Below are positions 1 to 8,463 of a stretch of DNA of 35,143 nt, piece by piece. This stretch comes from an uncultured Varibaculum sp. (GTDB taxonomy: Bacteria > Actinomycetota > Actinomycetes > Actinomycetales > Actinomycetaceae), in the NCBI GenBank assembly GCA_947253735.1, contig CAMYAU010000003.1:1-35143 (forward strand), given 5' to 3'. The position numbers were made by a program, and so were the translations under genes. A model generated the notes under the pieces. That model made no database searches. It was not told where the DNA came from and saw nothing but the letters and a program-made list of their open reading frames with translations. Within the stretch, counting starts at the first letter, position 1, and the number at the start of each line of letters is the position of its first letter.

Positions 1-52
1 CGATGACCTACGCTTTACGAGAGCGTTGCTCTACCAACTGAGCTATAGCGGC
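1..52 (-). tRNA. tRNA-Thr (anticodon CGT), 3' part missing
   Basis: Read on the minus strand, the sequence starts GCCGCTATAGCTCAGTTGG, the typical 5' acceptor strand and D arm of a tRNA. It continues into a 5-bp anticodon stem (ACGCT/AGCGT) around the loop CTCGTAA. The central triplet CGT reads the threonine codon ACG. The window edge cuts the gene in the variable region, so the T arm and 3' acceptor strand are not visible. Identity rests on the anticodon. Confidence 0.9.
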
Positions 53-73
53 AAATGCCTTAGGCACCGTGTC

Positions 74-103
74 AGTCTACCTAGCTTGACGCCCGCTTTC
101 CAA
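74..103 (-). promoter_or_regulatory. Candidate promoter for tRNA-Thr
   Basis: On the minus strand TTGGAA (98-103) and TAGACT (74-79) are separated by 18 bases, each matching four of six positions of the sigma-70-type consensus. They lie about 20 bases upstream of the tRNA 5' end. This is a by-eye match without start-site data. Confidence 0.4.
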
Positions 104-145
104 ACTTTTCGACCAGGTAAAACGGTTATTTTCGCCACGCTAGAC

Positions 146-165
146 GCTCCGGCAGGGCCGGGAGC
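146..165 (-). terminator. Weak hairpin after dhaM
   Basis: On the minus strand GCTCCCGG and CCGGAGC pair around a short loop with one bulged C, just after the dhaM stop codon. No clear T run follows, so it may be only a transcript-stabilising hairpin. Confidence 0.35.
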
Positions 166-178
166 GGGAAATCAATTG

Positions 179-2626
179 TTACAGCTGGCGAATAGTTTGT
201 TTAATCATCGCAATCATCCCGGCACGCACCGAAAGCGAATCCACTCCTGCTTGCACCAGTTTGCCTGCCCAAGCTGGATCGGACGCCATATCTCCGCACA
301 CGCAAACCTCAAGAGCATCCGCTCCCTCATGAGCCACTTGAGCTATTTTTCGCACCATTTCCACCACCGTTTCCCGCACCTCATCAGCCAGGTCAGCTAC
401 CTGCGAGTTTCCGCGGTCCGCAGCGGCAACATATTGACACAGATCGTTAGTGCCCACCGATACAAAGTCCACAGAGCCACAAAACTCTTTCATTCGCAAA
501 GCGGCAGAGGGGGTTTCTACCATTATTCCCAGTGGGAGTGGTATTTGAGTGGGTCGAGCATCCTCTTCAATCTCGAAAGTATCAGCGGTTACTTCTTCAA
601 GTAGGGAACGCACCCAATCGACTTGGTGTACGTGATTAACCATCGGGATCATCACCCGCAAAAGTTTACCTAGTCCTTCGGCTTCTAAAGCTTGGTTGGC
701 GTCAAGGACGGCCCCTAACTGGTCGCGTAATAGGTGCGGGAATTTGCGCAGCAAGCGCACTCCCCGCACCCCCAGGAAGGGGTTACTCTCCGGAGGTTGT
801 TTAGCAAAGGGCAAAGGCTTGTCGGCGCCAATATCCCACAGGCGAATCGTGGTTGGCCCCAGGTTGCGTGCCAGATCGGCATAGACTTGCGCCTGCTGTA
901 CCCGGGAAGGAGCCGCCTGGAAGCCTGCAAAAAGAGTCTCGGTCCGCACCAGGCCGCACCCCTCAGCGCCTTTAACTGCGCCGGTGGGAGAAGATACATT
1001 TACCTGTACAGGGATTTGTTTACCGCTCGAGGTGGTAGCGGGTGCTTCTAGTTGTGCTAAAGCTTTGGTGGCAGTAGCGACCCGCTCGCGGGCTAGCTCA
1101 ATCCAATGGGCAAACACCCTGGCTTTGGGGTTAACTTCCAGATGCTTGGTGCGTGGATCAAACACAATCGTATCCCCATCATGCACACCCCACTTGAGAC
1201 CGGCATGCACCGGGATTCCCCGCGAGGCCGCCACGATCGCGCCATGCCCAGTAGTGCCACCACTGCGCGTTACTACCCCCGCTATTTCCATAGGCAAACT
1301 GGCTGCTAACGGGGCATCAAGTTCTTCCACCACCAGTACCGCTGGGGTGGAATGCTTCTTTATTAGCTCATCTAGGTTATCGAGTTCATGACCAATAAGC
1401 GCCTTCTTTAACAGGCGGCATACCGCATGTAAATCGGTGGCTCGTTCAGCCAGGTAAGGGTCATCCAATTTAGCTATTTTCGCAGCAGCCGCCCCATAAG
1501 CGTTTTCTACCGCGGCAAAAGCGTTAGCTCCTCCCGCAATTTCAGTGGCAATTTCTGCGCGTAACTCCGGATCATCCACTAGTCCGATCTGCATGTTAAT
1601 AATCGAATCTGAACCCAAAGATGCCAGGTAGGCTCTAACAGCTTTGCGGGCTTTTTCTAGTGCTTCTCCCTCGTTGGGGCTTACCCGATAAAATTCGGCG
1701 TCCTCTTGTCCATCGAGCAGCATTGCGTATCCAATAACTATCTGGTCACCGTTACGTGCCGGATCGGCGGGAGTAGAAACTTCTTTCCCAAGCTGCTCGG
1801 CAATTGCATTAACCGAACTTTCGTTCCTTTCCCCGCTGCTTCCCGCAATCGCAGGAGGATCGGTTTTCAGTAATGCCCCCCGGATGGCGGAAAAAATATT
1901 TGGCGCATCAGGATCGGTGGTACAAAGCTCTAAAGTTTCACCTTTGCCAATTCCCAAGGCACTCACCTGGGTGAGGGAAGCAGCATTCACCACCCGAAAA
2001 GCTCCGCCTTTACGGGCAAAAACCGGTATTTTTCTCGCTCCGATAGCGCTGGCGAGGGCAGCGGCGGGACGGGCGTGCATCCCGTGCGGATCAATAATCT
2101 CTAAAGCCAGGGTCGCGGCCTCGGGGGAGGAAAAAGAATCCTCTCCCGAGGTCGTGTCGGCAGCATGCTCGGTAAACTCTCCCTCGCCTTCGGGCTGAGG
2201 CTCCTGCGAGTCGCTAAGCTGGTCGATCTTACCCGCCAAGGCGGTTTGTGCCTGGGCGGCTACCTGTTTCAGACTAGCGCCTCCCGCGGCGCTTACTACC
2301 GCGGCTACCAGTCCCTCCACTAAGGGAGCAGCTGAAATTAGGCAACGATCGGCCAGGTCGGGGTCAACGAACTCTAATGCCATTTGGGAACTGAGTAGCG
2401 CGGAACCCAAATCAACTAAAATCAGCACCCCATCGGGACTATCAGCTGCTTCGATAGCTTCACTGATTTGCTGAGCATCGGTACCCAGTTCTACCTGCTC
2501 GCCATCGCTAATCCCCGCTGCCACCAATACTTTGGGGGCATTGTCAGCGACGGTCATCTGCATCGCAAGCTCTTTAGCAGCAGTAGCTAACGGCAGTGAA
2601 TGAGACACCACTACCAGGGAGATCAT
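179..2626 (-). CDS. dhaM: DhaM, phosphoryl donor for dihydroxyacetone kinase, fused EIIA-HPr-complete Enzyme I
   Basis: This 815-residue cytoplasmic phosphotransferase should pass phosphate from PEP to the ADP bound on DhaL. Three PTS modules are visible. A mannose-type EIIA domain (about 1-135) has its active histidine at H9. An HPr domain (about 173-255) has H184 in HGMHARPAA. An Enzyme I region runs from about 295 to the end, with phospho-histidine H461 in GGTTGHGAIVA and the PEP-binding parts RTETLF (561), a VETPSAA segment, GTNDLCQY and a final CGDMASDP. E. coli DhaM is about 470 residues and ends in a truncated Enzyme I, so the complete C-terminal PEP-binding domain here is notable. The ATG at 2626 has a GGAG ribosome site, and the gene is third in dhaK-dhaL-dhaM. 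Annotation as ptsP is the alternative, but the EIIA domain and context favour DhaM. Confidence 0.9.
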   Translation of the reverse strand: MISLVVVSHSLPLATAAKELAMQMTVADNAPKVLVAAGISDGEQVELGTDAQQISEAIEAADSPDGVLILVDLGSALLSSQMALEFVDPDLADRCLISAAPLVEGLVAAVVSAAGGASLKQVAAQAQTALAGKIDQLSDSQEPQPEGEGEFTEHAADTTSGEDSFSSPEAATLALEIIDPHGMHARPAAALASAIGARKIPVFARKGGAFRVVNAASLTQVSALGIGKGETLELCTTDPDAPNIFSAIRGALLKTDPPAIAGSSGERNESSVNAIAEQLGKEVSTPADPARNGDQIVIGYAMLLDGQEDAEFYRVSPNEGEALEKARKAVRAYLASLGSDSIINMQIGLVDDPELRAEIATEIAGGANAFAAVENAYGAAAAKIAKLDDPYLAERATDLHAVCRLLKKALIGHELDNLDELIKKHSTPAVLVVEELDAPLAASLPMEIAGVVTRSGGTTGHGAIVAASRGIPVHAGLKWGVHDGDTIVFDPRTKHLEVNPKARVFAHWIELARERVATATKALAQLEAPATTSSGKQIPVQVNVSSPTGAVKGAEGCGLVRTETLFAGFQAAPSRVQQAQVYADLARNLGPTTIRLWDIGADKPLPFAKQPPESNPFLGVRGVRLLRKFPHLLRDQLGAVLDANQALEAEGLGKLLRVMIPMVNHVHQVDWVRSLLEEVTADTFEIEEDARPTQIPLPLGIMVETPSAALRMKEFCGSVDFVSVGTNDLCQYVAAADRGNSQVADLADEVRETVVEMVRKIAQVAHEGADALEVCVCGDMASDPAWAGKLVQAGVDSLSVRAGMIAMIKQTIRQL

Positions 2627-2648
2627 GCCTACTCCTTAAAACGAGTAT

Positions 2649-3260
2649 TTATGCCAAAGCCGCGGCGGCAGCTTTGAACAGTAAAGCGGAGGAAGTCGCG
2701 CCCGGATCCTGGGTGCCCTGAGAGCGTTCCCCGAGATAAGAGGCGCGGCCTTTCTTCGCAATCATTGGTTCGGTATCGCTGGCAGCTTTCTCAGCTCGTT
2801 CGCTGGCCGCCTGCAGCGCGGCCTTGAGTCCGGAGGGGGCAGCTTCATCGAAAGCATCCAAAGCTGGATACAGACAGTCAAGCATGGTTTTATCACCCAG
2901 ATTGGCTTTACCCCGTGCTTTTACTCCATCGGCTCCAGCTCGCAGCGCCTTCCCGATGGCGGCAGTATCGGCATCGGGGCCCAGTGCCGCCCCCATTCGC
3001 ATGAAGAAGGTGCCATACAGGGGACCAGAAGCGCCCCCCACCTTAGAGACCAAGGTCATGCCAGCTTTCTTTAGCAGGGCGCCGGCATCAGCGAAACTGC
3101 TGGGATCTAGCTCTGCCACCGCGGTCATACCCCGAGCCATATTGGCGCCGTGATCGGCATCCCCGATGCGTCGGTCAAGGTCAGTTAAGTAGTCAGCGTT
3201 TTCGACTATTAACTCTTTGTAGGCGGTGAGCCAGGCGAAAAAATCTTTAGTTTCCGCCAC
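2649..3260 (-). CDS. dhaL: DhaL, ADP-binding subunit of dihydroxyacetone kinase
   Basis: DhaL holds the ADP/ATP and Mg2+ that relay phosphate from DhaM to dihydroxyacetone bound on DhaK. The protein has about 203 residues, close to the family norm. It has the metal-binding GDADHG motif (about 33-38) and GGASGPLYG (about 75-83), both typical of the nucleotide-binding helical barrel. I chose the GTG at 3260 because GGGGG lies about 8 bases upstream and the resulting N-terminus (VAETKDFFAWL) aligns with known DhaL starts. A TTG at 3275, overlapping the end of dhaK, is possible. It ends 22 bases before dhaM, so the three genes form one operon and are probably translationally coupled. Confidence 0.92.
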   Translation of the reverse strand: MAETKDFFAWLTAYKELIVENADYLTDLDRRIGDADHGANMARGMTAVAELDPSSFADAGALLKKAGMTLVSKVGGASGPLYGTFFMRMGAALGPDADTAAIGKALRAGADGVKARGKANLGDKTMLDCLYPALDAFDEAAPSGLKAALQAASERAEKAASDTEPMIAKKGRASYLGERSQGTQDPGATSSALLFKAAAAALA

Positions 3261-3262
3261 TA

Positions 3263-4264
3263 CTAACACCCCCAACGCAAACCGGTAGTGTTCACCGGAG
3301 CATCCCAGAGCTTGAGGAGTTCCTCGCTGGCCTGGGTGAGGGTCAGGGAGCAGCCAGCCATATCTAGGGAAGTAATGTAGTTACCAACCAGGCAACGGGC
3401 TACTTTAATCCCTTTAGCCTCTAGAATCGCGGCTACCTCTCCGTACGCTAGGTAAAGCTCAATCATCGGGGTGGCACCCATGCCATTGAGCATCGCAAGC
3501 ACCGGCTCTTTAGTAAAATCTAGGTCTGCCAAGATTGGCTCTACCAGTTCCGCAGCGAGTTCATCGGCGGTAACTAAGGGGCGGCGTTCGCGTCCAGGCT
3601 CCCCATGGATACCGATACCTACCTCGATTTCGTCCTCTCCGAGGTCGAAAGTGGGTTTCCCGGCAGAGGGAACCGTGCAGGAAGTGAGGGCAATCCCGTA
3701 GGAGCGGGAACGGTCATTTACTTCCTTAGCAATGCGTTCCACCTCGTCCAAGCTGGCTTTAGCTTCAGCGGCGGCTCCCGCCAATTTTTCTACAAATACG
3801 GTGGCCCCCACCCCGCGACGCCCCGCAGTATAAAGCGAGTCTTGCACCGCCACGTCATCGTTTACTACCACTGAACGTACTTCTACCCCGGTTTCAGCAT
3901 TTGCCATTTCCGCGGCCATCTCGAAGTTCATCACATCGCCGGTGTAGTTCTTGACGATATGGAGAACCCCGGCGCCCCCGTCTACTTCGCTGGTGGCGGC
4001 CATCATCTGGTCGGGCACCGGGGAAGTGAAGACCTCTCCGCAGCAGGCGGCATCCAGCATTCCCGGGCCTACGAAACCGGAATGGAGCGGCTCATGTCCG
4101 CTGCCTCCTCCGGAAACTAAGCCAACTTTGCCTTTAACAGCCCCGCGGCGAGCGTAAACCACTTTGTTTTCATGATCGATACGCAAGGTATCCGGATGAG
4201 CTAGTTCTAAACCTTTTAAAGAATCCGCGACAACATTGTCGGGAGAATTAATTATTTTTTTCAT
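3263..4264 (-). CDS. dhaK: DhaK, dihydroxyacetone-binding subunit of dihydroxyacetone kinase
   Basis: DhaK binds dihydroxyacetone covalently as a hemiaminal on a histidine and receives phosphate through DhaL and DhaM, giving dihydroxyacetone phosphate for glycolysis. The protein has 333 residues from the ATG at 4264. It shows SGGGSGHEPLHSGFVG (about 51-66), the substrate-pocket signature, CGEVFTSPVPDQ (about 75-86), and the catalytic histidine at about 220 in GIGIHGEPG. The MKKIINSPDNVV start matches the family. Reading frames open upstream to an ATG at 4273 and a GTG at 4288, so the start is not certain. No ATP-binding domain is fused, so this is the PTS-dependent bacterial type. No dhaR- or dhaS-like regulator is in the window. 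Confidence 0.93.
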   Translation of the reverse strand: MKKIINSPDNVVADSLKGLELAHPDTLRIDHENKVVYARRGAVKGKVGLVSGGGSGHEPLHSGFVGPGMLDAACCGEVFTSPVPDQMMAATSEVDGGAGVLHIVKNYTGDVMNFEMAAEMANAETGVEVRSVVVNDDVAVQDSLYTAGRRGVGATVFVEKLAGAAAEAKASLDEVERIAKEVNDRSRSYGIALTSCTVPSAGKPTFDLGEDEIEVGIGIHGEPGRERRPLVTADELAAELVEPILADLDFTKEPVLAMLNGMGATPMIELYLAYGEVAAILEAKGIKVARCLVGNYITSLDMAGCSLTLTQASEELLKLWDAPVNTTGLRWGC

Positions 4265-4293
4265 GCCCCCCATTGTGTCACGTACCACTTCTG

Positions 4294-4332
4294 AACGCTA
4301 GCGTTTTTTACAAAGCAACACTAGAAGCTAGC
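4294..4332. promoter_or_regulatory. Paired palindromes upstream of dhaK, candidate operator
   Basis: A perfect 12-base palindrome, AACGCTAGCGTT (4294-4305), lies about 30 bases before the dhaK start. A second GCTAGC (4327-4332) within AAGCTAGCT sits 30 bases from the first core, about three helical turns. This layout suits a dimeric regulator of dhaKLM. The first palindrome is followed by six T on the plus strand, but its usable stem is only about four base pairs and no plus-strand gene needs terminating. Confidence 0.35.
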
Positions 4333-4387
4333 TACATACGCCTGTTACCGGACTTTGAGAATAAGAAAAATGAAAGGAGGAAAATAT

Positions 4388-5800
4388 TTAACGATGCTCC
4401 GGAGCTTTAAGGGGCACCAGCAGCGCGAACCCTACTCCCAGAAGTAGGGTGATTCCTAAGACTCCGAAATGTTGTGAACTAACGCCTGTCGGCACGAAAA
4501 GTTTTCCGATCCACACGAACAGGGCAAACAAGGTGGGAGATAGGAAAGATACCGCTCGCCCAGTAGTAGCATAAAGACCGAAAAGTTCGCCCTCACGCCC
4601 TTTAGGAATAATCCGAGCGAGGAAGGAGCGGGAGGCCGACTGGACGGGACCGACAAAAATACAAAGCAACAGCCCAAAGGACCAAAAGATTTTGGCGCCC
4701 CCTCCGTGAGCAAAGAAGAGAATTAACCCCAGGGCGGTCATGCAACCTAAGGAAAAAATCATTACTTTCTTCGGGCCGAAAAAGTCATCCGCAGCCCCGC
4801 AAGCGATAGTGGCAATTCCCGCCACCACGTTGGCAACAATCGCGAAAATCATGACTTGCCCTCCGTTTAGACCGAACACGGTAGAGGCCAGGATGGCGCC
4901 ATAGGTAAACACCCCGGCGAGACCATCCCGGAAAATCGCGGAAGCAATCAGGAAGCGTAAAATTTCGGGAGCCGTACGGGCTAGACGCTTAATGGTTTCC
5001 CATAGCTCTCTATAGGCAGCTTTAACCCCCGCTAGGCCCCCTAGCGGTTCTTGATCTTGACTATCTATTCCTGCCATAGTTACCGGGTGGAGTTTCCCAT
5101 CTACACCCCGTCGGCGTCCTGGCAGAGCTACGATCACCGGAATTGAAAACACCCCGAACCAGATGGTGGCAAAGACCATGGCAATCCGGATATTCAAAAA
5201 GTTTTCACCGGTAACTCCGAACCAGCCCACCTCGGGGGAAATAAAACCGACATAGAGCACCCCCAGCAAAATAATGCCGCCCAAATACCCCATGCCCCAG
5301 CCAATCCCGGAGACTTTCCCCATGTTTTCTTTAGTGGAAACCCGCGCCAACATGGCGTTATAGTTCACGGAGGCGAACTCAAAAAAGATATTTCCAAAAG
5401 ATAACAGGGCCACCCCTAGCCAGAGTGCCCCGGTTTTTCCTAGGGGAGAAGTGGGGTAGACCGCAAACATTAGCGCCATGCAAATAGTGACCAGGGCAGA
5501 AAACAGTGCCAACATCCGGGTGCCGCGCCCTTTATGATCAGCGCGCTGCCCAGAAACCGGTGCTACCAGAGCAATCACTAGGCCGGCAAAGGCTAGTCCG
5601 ATCGACAGATCAGTAGTAGCCCGATTGCCAGGAGCAAATAGGTCCTTGCTGGTCAAATAGACAGTAAAAACAAAGGTGGTGGCCACGGCGTTAAAGGCAG
5701 CGGAACCCCAATCCCACAGCGACCAGGCTAAAATTTTACCCTTGGTGCGGTCATGGTTTTCCACTGGCAAACGCTGTTGGTTATCGGCGGTTTCAGCCAT
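4388..5800 (-). CDS. MFS transporter, UMF1 / Atg22-like family
   Basis: This is a polytopic inner-membrane carrier of 470 residues with about 12 hydrophobic segments. The N-terminal WSLWDWGSAAFNAVATTFVF (about 27-46) is typical of the actinobacterial UMF1 family related to yeast Atg22, whose bacterial substrates are mostly unknown. A long hydrophilic loop near the middle (about 225-265) separates the two six-helix halves. It starts 13 bases after ispD ends, with AGGA before the ATG, so it is probably cotranscribed with ispD. It lies 123 bases upstream of dhaK on the same strand. Transport of a three-carbon substrate for the dha operon is only a guess from position. Confidence 0.8.
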   Translation of the reverse strand: MAETADNQQRLPVENHDRTKGKILAWSLWDWGSAAFNAVATTFVFTVYLTSKDLFAPGNRATTDLSIGLAFAGLVIALVAPVSGQRADHKGRGTRMLALFSALVTICMALMFAVYPTSPLGKTGALWLGVALLSFGNIFFEFASVNYNAMLARVSTKENMGKVSGIGWGMGYLGGIILLGVLYVGFISPEVGWFGVTGENFLNIRIAMVFATIWFGVFSIPVIVALPGRRRGVDGKLHPVTMAGIDSQDQEPLGGLAGVKAAYRELWETIKRLARTAPEILRFLIASAIFRDGLAGVFTYGAILASTVFGLNGGQVMIFAIVANVVAGIATIACGAADDFFGPKKVMIFSLGCMTALGLILFFAHGGGAKIFWSFGLLLCIFVGPVQSASRSFLARIIPKGREGELFGLYATTGRAVSFLSPTLFALFVWIGKLFVPTGVSSQHFGVLGITLLLGVGFALLVPLKAPEHR

Positions 5801-5813
5801 AACTTTCCTGCCC

Positions 5814-6587
5814 TTATTCTCGATTTGGATCCTCTGCCAGCCAGGTAGCCAGTTGCAGATCCAAAGGATACGTGATTTTCAAGGCTCGCCTTGATCCTGC
5901 CACAAAGTATTGCTGGTATCCGAGTCTAGCTGCAAGTAGCGCATCATCGAGAGCCCCGCCCTCGGAAAACGTTTCCTGCCGGGCCTGTTCGTGAGCCGCA
6001 AAAATAACATTTCCCGCAAAACCTTGCGGAGTTTGCACGCAGCGTAATCTAGAACGGTCAGGAGTAGCTCCGGAGGGAGTAATCTCTACTCCCTCACGAT
6101 AAAAAGGATCTCCCGCTATTTCTCGCACCGTGTCGACCAAAGTAGTAGCCGGTACTACCGCTGGGCAACCAGAAGCGACCGCCGAACAAACGCGTTGAAA
6201 CTGATCGCGAGGAGTGAGCGCCCGCGCTGCATCGTGAATCAATACGATAGCTTCCGGGTCATCAGCGGCCACCTGCCCTGCGTTTGTATCAAAAGTCAAA
6301 AGCCCCTGTAAACCCTGATAAACCGAGACTTGCCGGATTGTGCCTCCAGAGACAACTTCCCAGGGATAGGTAAGGTGGGCATTGCGGGCAATCTCAGTGA
6401 AAGCACTGATGTAATCCGGGGGAGCGGTAATCACTACCCCGACCAAATCATCAAGCGGCTCTAAGGAACGCAGGGCATGATGCAACAAAGTATTACCTGC
6501 AAACTCTACCAGGGCTTTCGGTCCAGGATTTCCTAGACGAGAACCGGAACCGGCGGCGGTAACGACGCAGTAGACGCTGCGCCCCAT
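5814..6587 (-). CDS. ispD: IspD, 2-C-methyl-D-erythritol 4-phosphate cytidylyltransferase
   Basis: IspD joins MEP to CMP from CTP in the third step of the MEP isoprenoid pathway, in the cytosol. The 257-residue protein has the nucleotide-binding AAGSGSRLG (11-19) with a conserved lysine in PKA (24). It also has GGTIRQVSVYQGL (80-92), HDAAR (117-121) and TPQGF (185-189), all standard IspD motifs. It follows carD by about 18 bases with AAGGAC before the ATG. The carD-ispD order is common in actinobacteria, but here no ispF follows; a transporter gene takes that place. Confidence 0.93.
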   Translation of the reverse strand: MGRSVYCVVTAAGSGSRLGNPGPKALVEFAGNTLLHHALRSLEPLDDLVGVVITAPPDYISAFTEIARNAHLTYPWEVVSGGTIRQVSVYQGLQGLLTFDTNAGQVAADDPEAIVLIHDAARALTPRDQFQRVCSAVASGCPAVVPATTLVDTVREIAGDPFYREGVEITPSGATPDRSRLRCVQTPQGFAGNVIFAAHEQARQETFSEGGALDDALLAARLGYQQYFVAGSRRALKITYPLDLQLATWLAEDPNRE

Positions 6588-6604
6588 AGACTGTCCTTTA
6601 ACCT

Positions 6605-7120
6605 TTACTTATTATTGACCCGGTTGTATTCTAACTGGGCTTCTTCCATGATTTTATCAAGACGATCCGAGGCTGCTTCCTCATCCTCATCCTTGGCCAA
6701 AGCAAGTTCAGACACCAAGATTGCTCGCGCCTTTCCTAGCATCCGCTTTTCACCTGCCGAAAGTCCGCGTTCATTGTCACGGAAGGTCAAATCACGCACT
6801 ACCTCCGAGACTTTCAAAATATCCCCGGTGGCGATTTTTTCACCATTAGCCTTGTAACGGCGCGACCAGTTGGTGGGTTCTTCAATATGCGGTTCTTGCA
6901 GTACGGCAAGAACCTCTTTGAGTCCTTCCTCGTCCACCACGTCACGGACACCCACCATATCCACATTTGCCGCGGGCACCTGAATGGTCATATCTCCATT
7001 GGTGACCCGGAGCATCAGGTAGGTGGTGTCCTCACCCTTTAGCTTACGGGTAGTGATATTTTCGATCACCGCGGCGCCATGATGGGGATAAACAACGGTC
7101 TGGCCGATTTCAAATGTCAT
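6605..7120 (-). CDS. carD: CarD-family RNA polymerase-binding transcription regulator
   Basis: CarD binds the RNA polymerase beta subunit and stabilises open complexes, notably at rRNA promoters. The protein has 171 residues. The N-terminal Tudor-like RNAP-interaction domain (about 1-60) begins with IGQTVVYPHHGAAVIE. A helical DNA-binding domain follows and carries NWSRRYK, with W85 at the position of the tryptophan that wedges into the promoter in the mycobacterial protein. The C-terminus is rich in acidic residues. It is the first gene of the carD-ispD block and has a recognisable promoter upstream. Confidence 0.92.
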   Translation of the reverse strand: MTFEIGQTVVYPHHGAAVIENITTRKLKGEDTTYLMLRVTNGDMTIQVPAANVDMVGVRDVVDEEGLKEVLAVLQEPHIEEPTNWSRRYKANGEKIATGDILKVSEVVRDLTFRDNERGLSAGEKRMLGKARAILVSELALAKDEDEEAASDRLDKIMEEAQLEYNRVNNK

Positions 7121-7157
7121 AACTTACAGGCTCCCAAATACAAATTTTCCGGGTCCT

Positions 7158-7187
7158 ATTCTACCGTAAATCGGCTTTACCTGCTAA
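7158..7187 (-). promoter_or_regulatory. Candidate carD promoter
   Basis: On the minus strand TTAGCA (7182-7187) and TAGAAT (7158-7163) are separated by 18 bases, about 38 bases before the carD start. TAGAAT matches five of six -10 positions and TTAGCA four of six -35 positions. It probably drives carD-ispD and perhaps the transporter downstream. Confidence 0.5.
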
Positions 7188-7317
7188 AGAAGCTTTATGG
7201 TTCACAGCTTTGTGCAAAAAAACTTGCTTTTTCCTGTGATTTTACAAGACCCGAGTTAAGCGCGAGGAAACTGGAATCGCGTATTTTCCCCTCGTTTGGA
7301 TGCACGTTCCCAAGGTG

Positions 7318-8460
7318 CTAGCGAAGGCCAGAAATAGTAATCACCGCGGCTTCGGGTGGGCAAGCCAGGCGCACCGGGGTGTACTTGGAGGTGCCTAGTC
7401 CGCGCGAAATATGTACCGTGGTTTGTCCGTACTGCCCCGGAGCAAAGATTCCTGCTTTGCTAGCCAGCTCTTCCAGATTTGGTAGGGGATAGGTTTTTCC
7501 TTTGTGCACTCGAGGTGCCGGATTCGCAACGGTTCCGGTTTGCCAGGAATGTAGTCCTCCCGAGTAACTTAGCGGCAAATCGGTATTGTTAACCAGGGGA
7601 CCGAATCCCGGTAGGCAAACCTGACCCCCATGGGTATGTCCCGCTAGTACTAGGTCAGCTCCGCAAGTAGCGTATTGGTCGAGGATGCGGGAGTAGGGGG
7701 CGTGAGTGAGGGCGAGACGCAAATCTGCTGTTCCCCACGTATTCGGTACCTGTACTGGCTCGTCCCTACCGATATGGGGATCATTGGTTCCTGAGAGCGC
7801 CACGGATAAAGCTTTCGCGCTGCGTCCTTGCCGCGCAGGGGAAGTAAGTGTGCAGTTAGCCACTTGATTATTGAGGTCATGCCAGCCTGCGGTAGTTAAA
7901 AAGTCCCGGAACTCTTCAGTGGGCAGGTCGGGAACGTTTCGTAGTTTAGGTTTCTTATTTGGGAAAAAATAGTGCACAGGCAGCTTAGGGAGTCCCGAAT
8001 AATAATCGTTGGAACCGAACACGAAAGCTCCCGGCAACTCTAGGAGAGGTTCGAGGGCGTGATAAAGCATCCCCAGTCCCGAGGCATCTGCAAAATTGTC
8101 CCCGGTGAGGGCCACAAAATCTATTTCCTGTAATTCACCAAGTGAGGCTACCCAATCGGAAAGCCAACTACATCCCGACCAAAGATGCAGGTCAGAAAGG
8201 TGTAATATCCGTAGTTGCCAGGTCGGATCTTCCGTAGAACCAGTGCCACTTCCGGGATTTTGCTGATAGTCTGCCGCTGTTTTATTGCCGCAGGCTTTGC
8301 AACCCTGCTTTCCAGAACCCAGATCCCTCACGATTCTTAACGCTCCTCGCTCGGGTAGTTTTACTAGCTGATAGTGGCGCAGAAGCGGCCGGCGAGCCTC
8401 AAAAAAAGGATAAGCTAGCGCCCCCGCGGATAAAGCTAATAGGGTGCTGCGCGGCCTCAA
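7318..8460 (-). CDS. Membrane-associated metallophosphoesterase
   Basis: This is a calcineurin-like phosphoesterase of 380 residues. Metal ligands are visible in order: DLH (90-92), GDN (120-122), GSND (149-152, in place of the usual GNH), H253 in THAP, and GHTHGGQ (274-280). The N-terminus is a short hydrophobic segment, then a linker with a CKAC pair (54-57). The start appears to be TTG at 8460, three bases after the penicillin-binding protein stop codon, so the two are translationally linked. The same PBP-phosphoesterase pairing is known from mycobacteria (ponA2-Rv3683). The substrate is unknown; a role in the cell envelope is inferred from linkage. Confidence 0.85.
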   Translation of the reverse strand: MRPRSTLLALSAGALAYPFFEARRPLLRHYQLVKLPERGALRIVRDLGSGKQGCKACGNKTAADYQQNPGSGTGSTEDPTWQLRILHLSDLHLWSGCSWLSDWVASLGELQEIDFVALTGDNFADASGLGMLYHALEPLLELPGAFVFGSNDYYSGLPKLPVHYFFPNKKPKLRNVPDLPTEEFRDFLTTAGWHDLNNQVANCTLTSPARQGRSAKALSVALSGTNDPHIGRDEPVQVPNTWGTADLRLALTHAPYSRILDQYATCGADLVLAGHTHGGQVCLPGFGPLVNNTDLPLSYSGGLHSWQTGTVANPAPRVHKGKTYPLPNLEELASKAGIFAPGQYGQTTVHISRGLGTSKYTPVRLACPPEAAVITISGLR

Positions 8461-8463
8461 AAT

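Noticed and set aside
26..604. 192-residue plus-strand open frame at the left edge
   Set aside because: It overlaps the tRNA and lies antisense to the well-supported end of dhaM; no family motif or ribosome site.
4294..4310. Palindrome plus T run as a plus-strand terminator
   Set aside because: No plus-strand gene lies upstream, and the palindrome leaves a stem of only about four base pairs.
4375..4447. AGGAGG followed by an ATG (4394) on the plus strand
   Set aside because: The frame stops after 17 codons and is antisense to the transporter end; a chance ribosome-site match.
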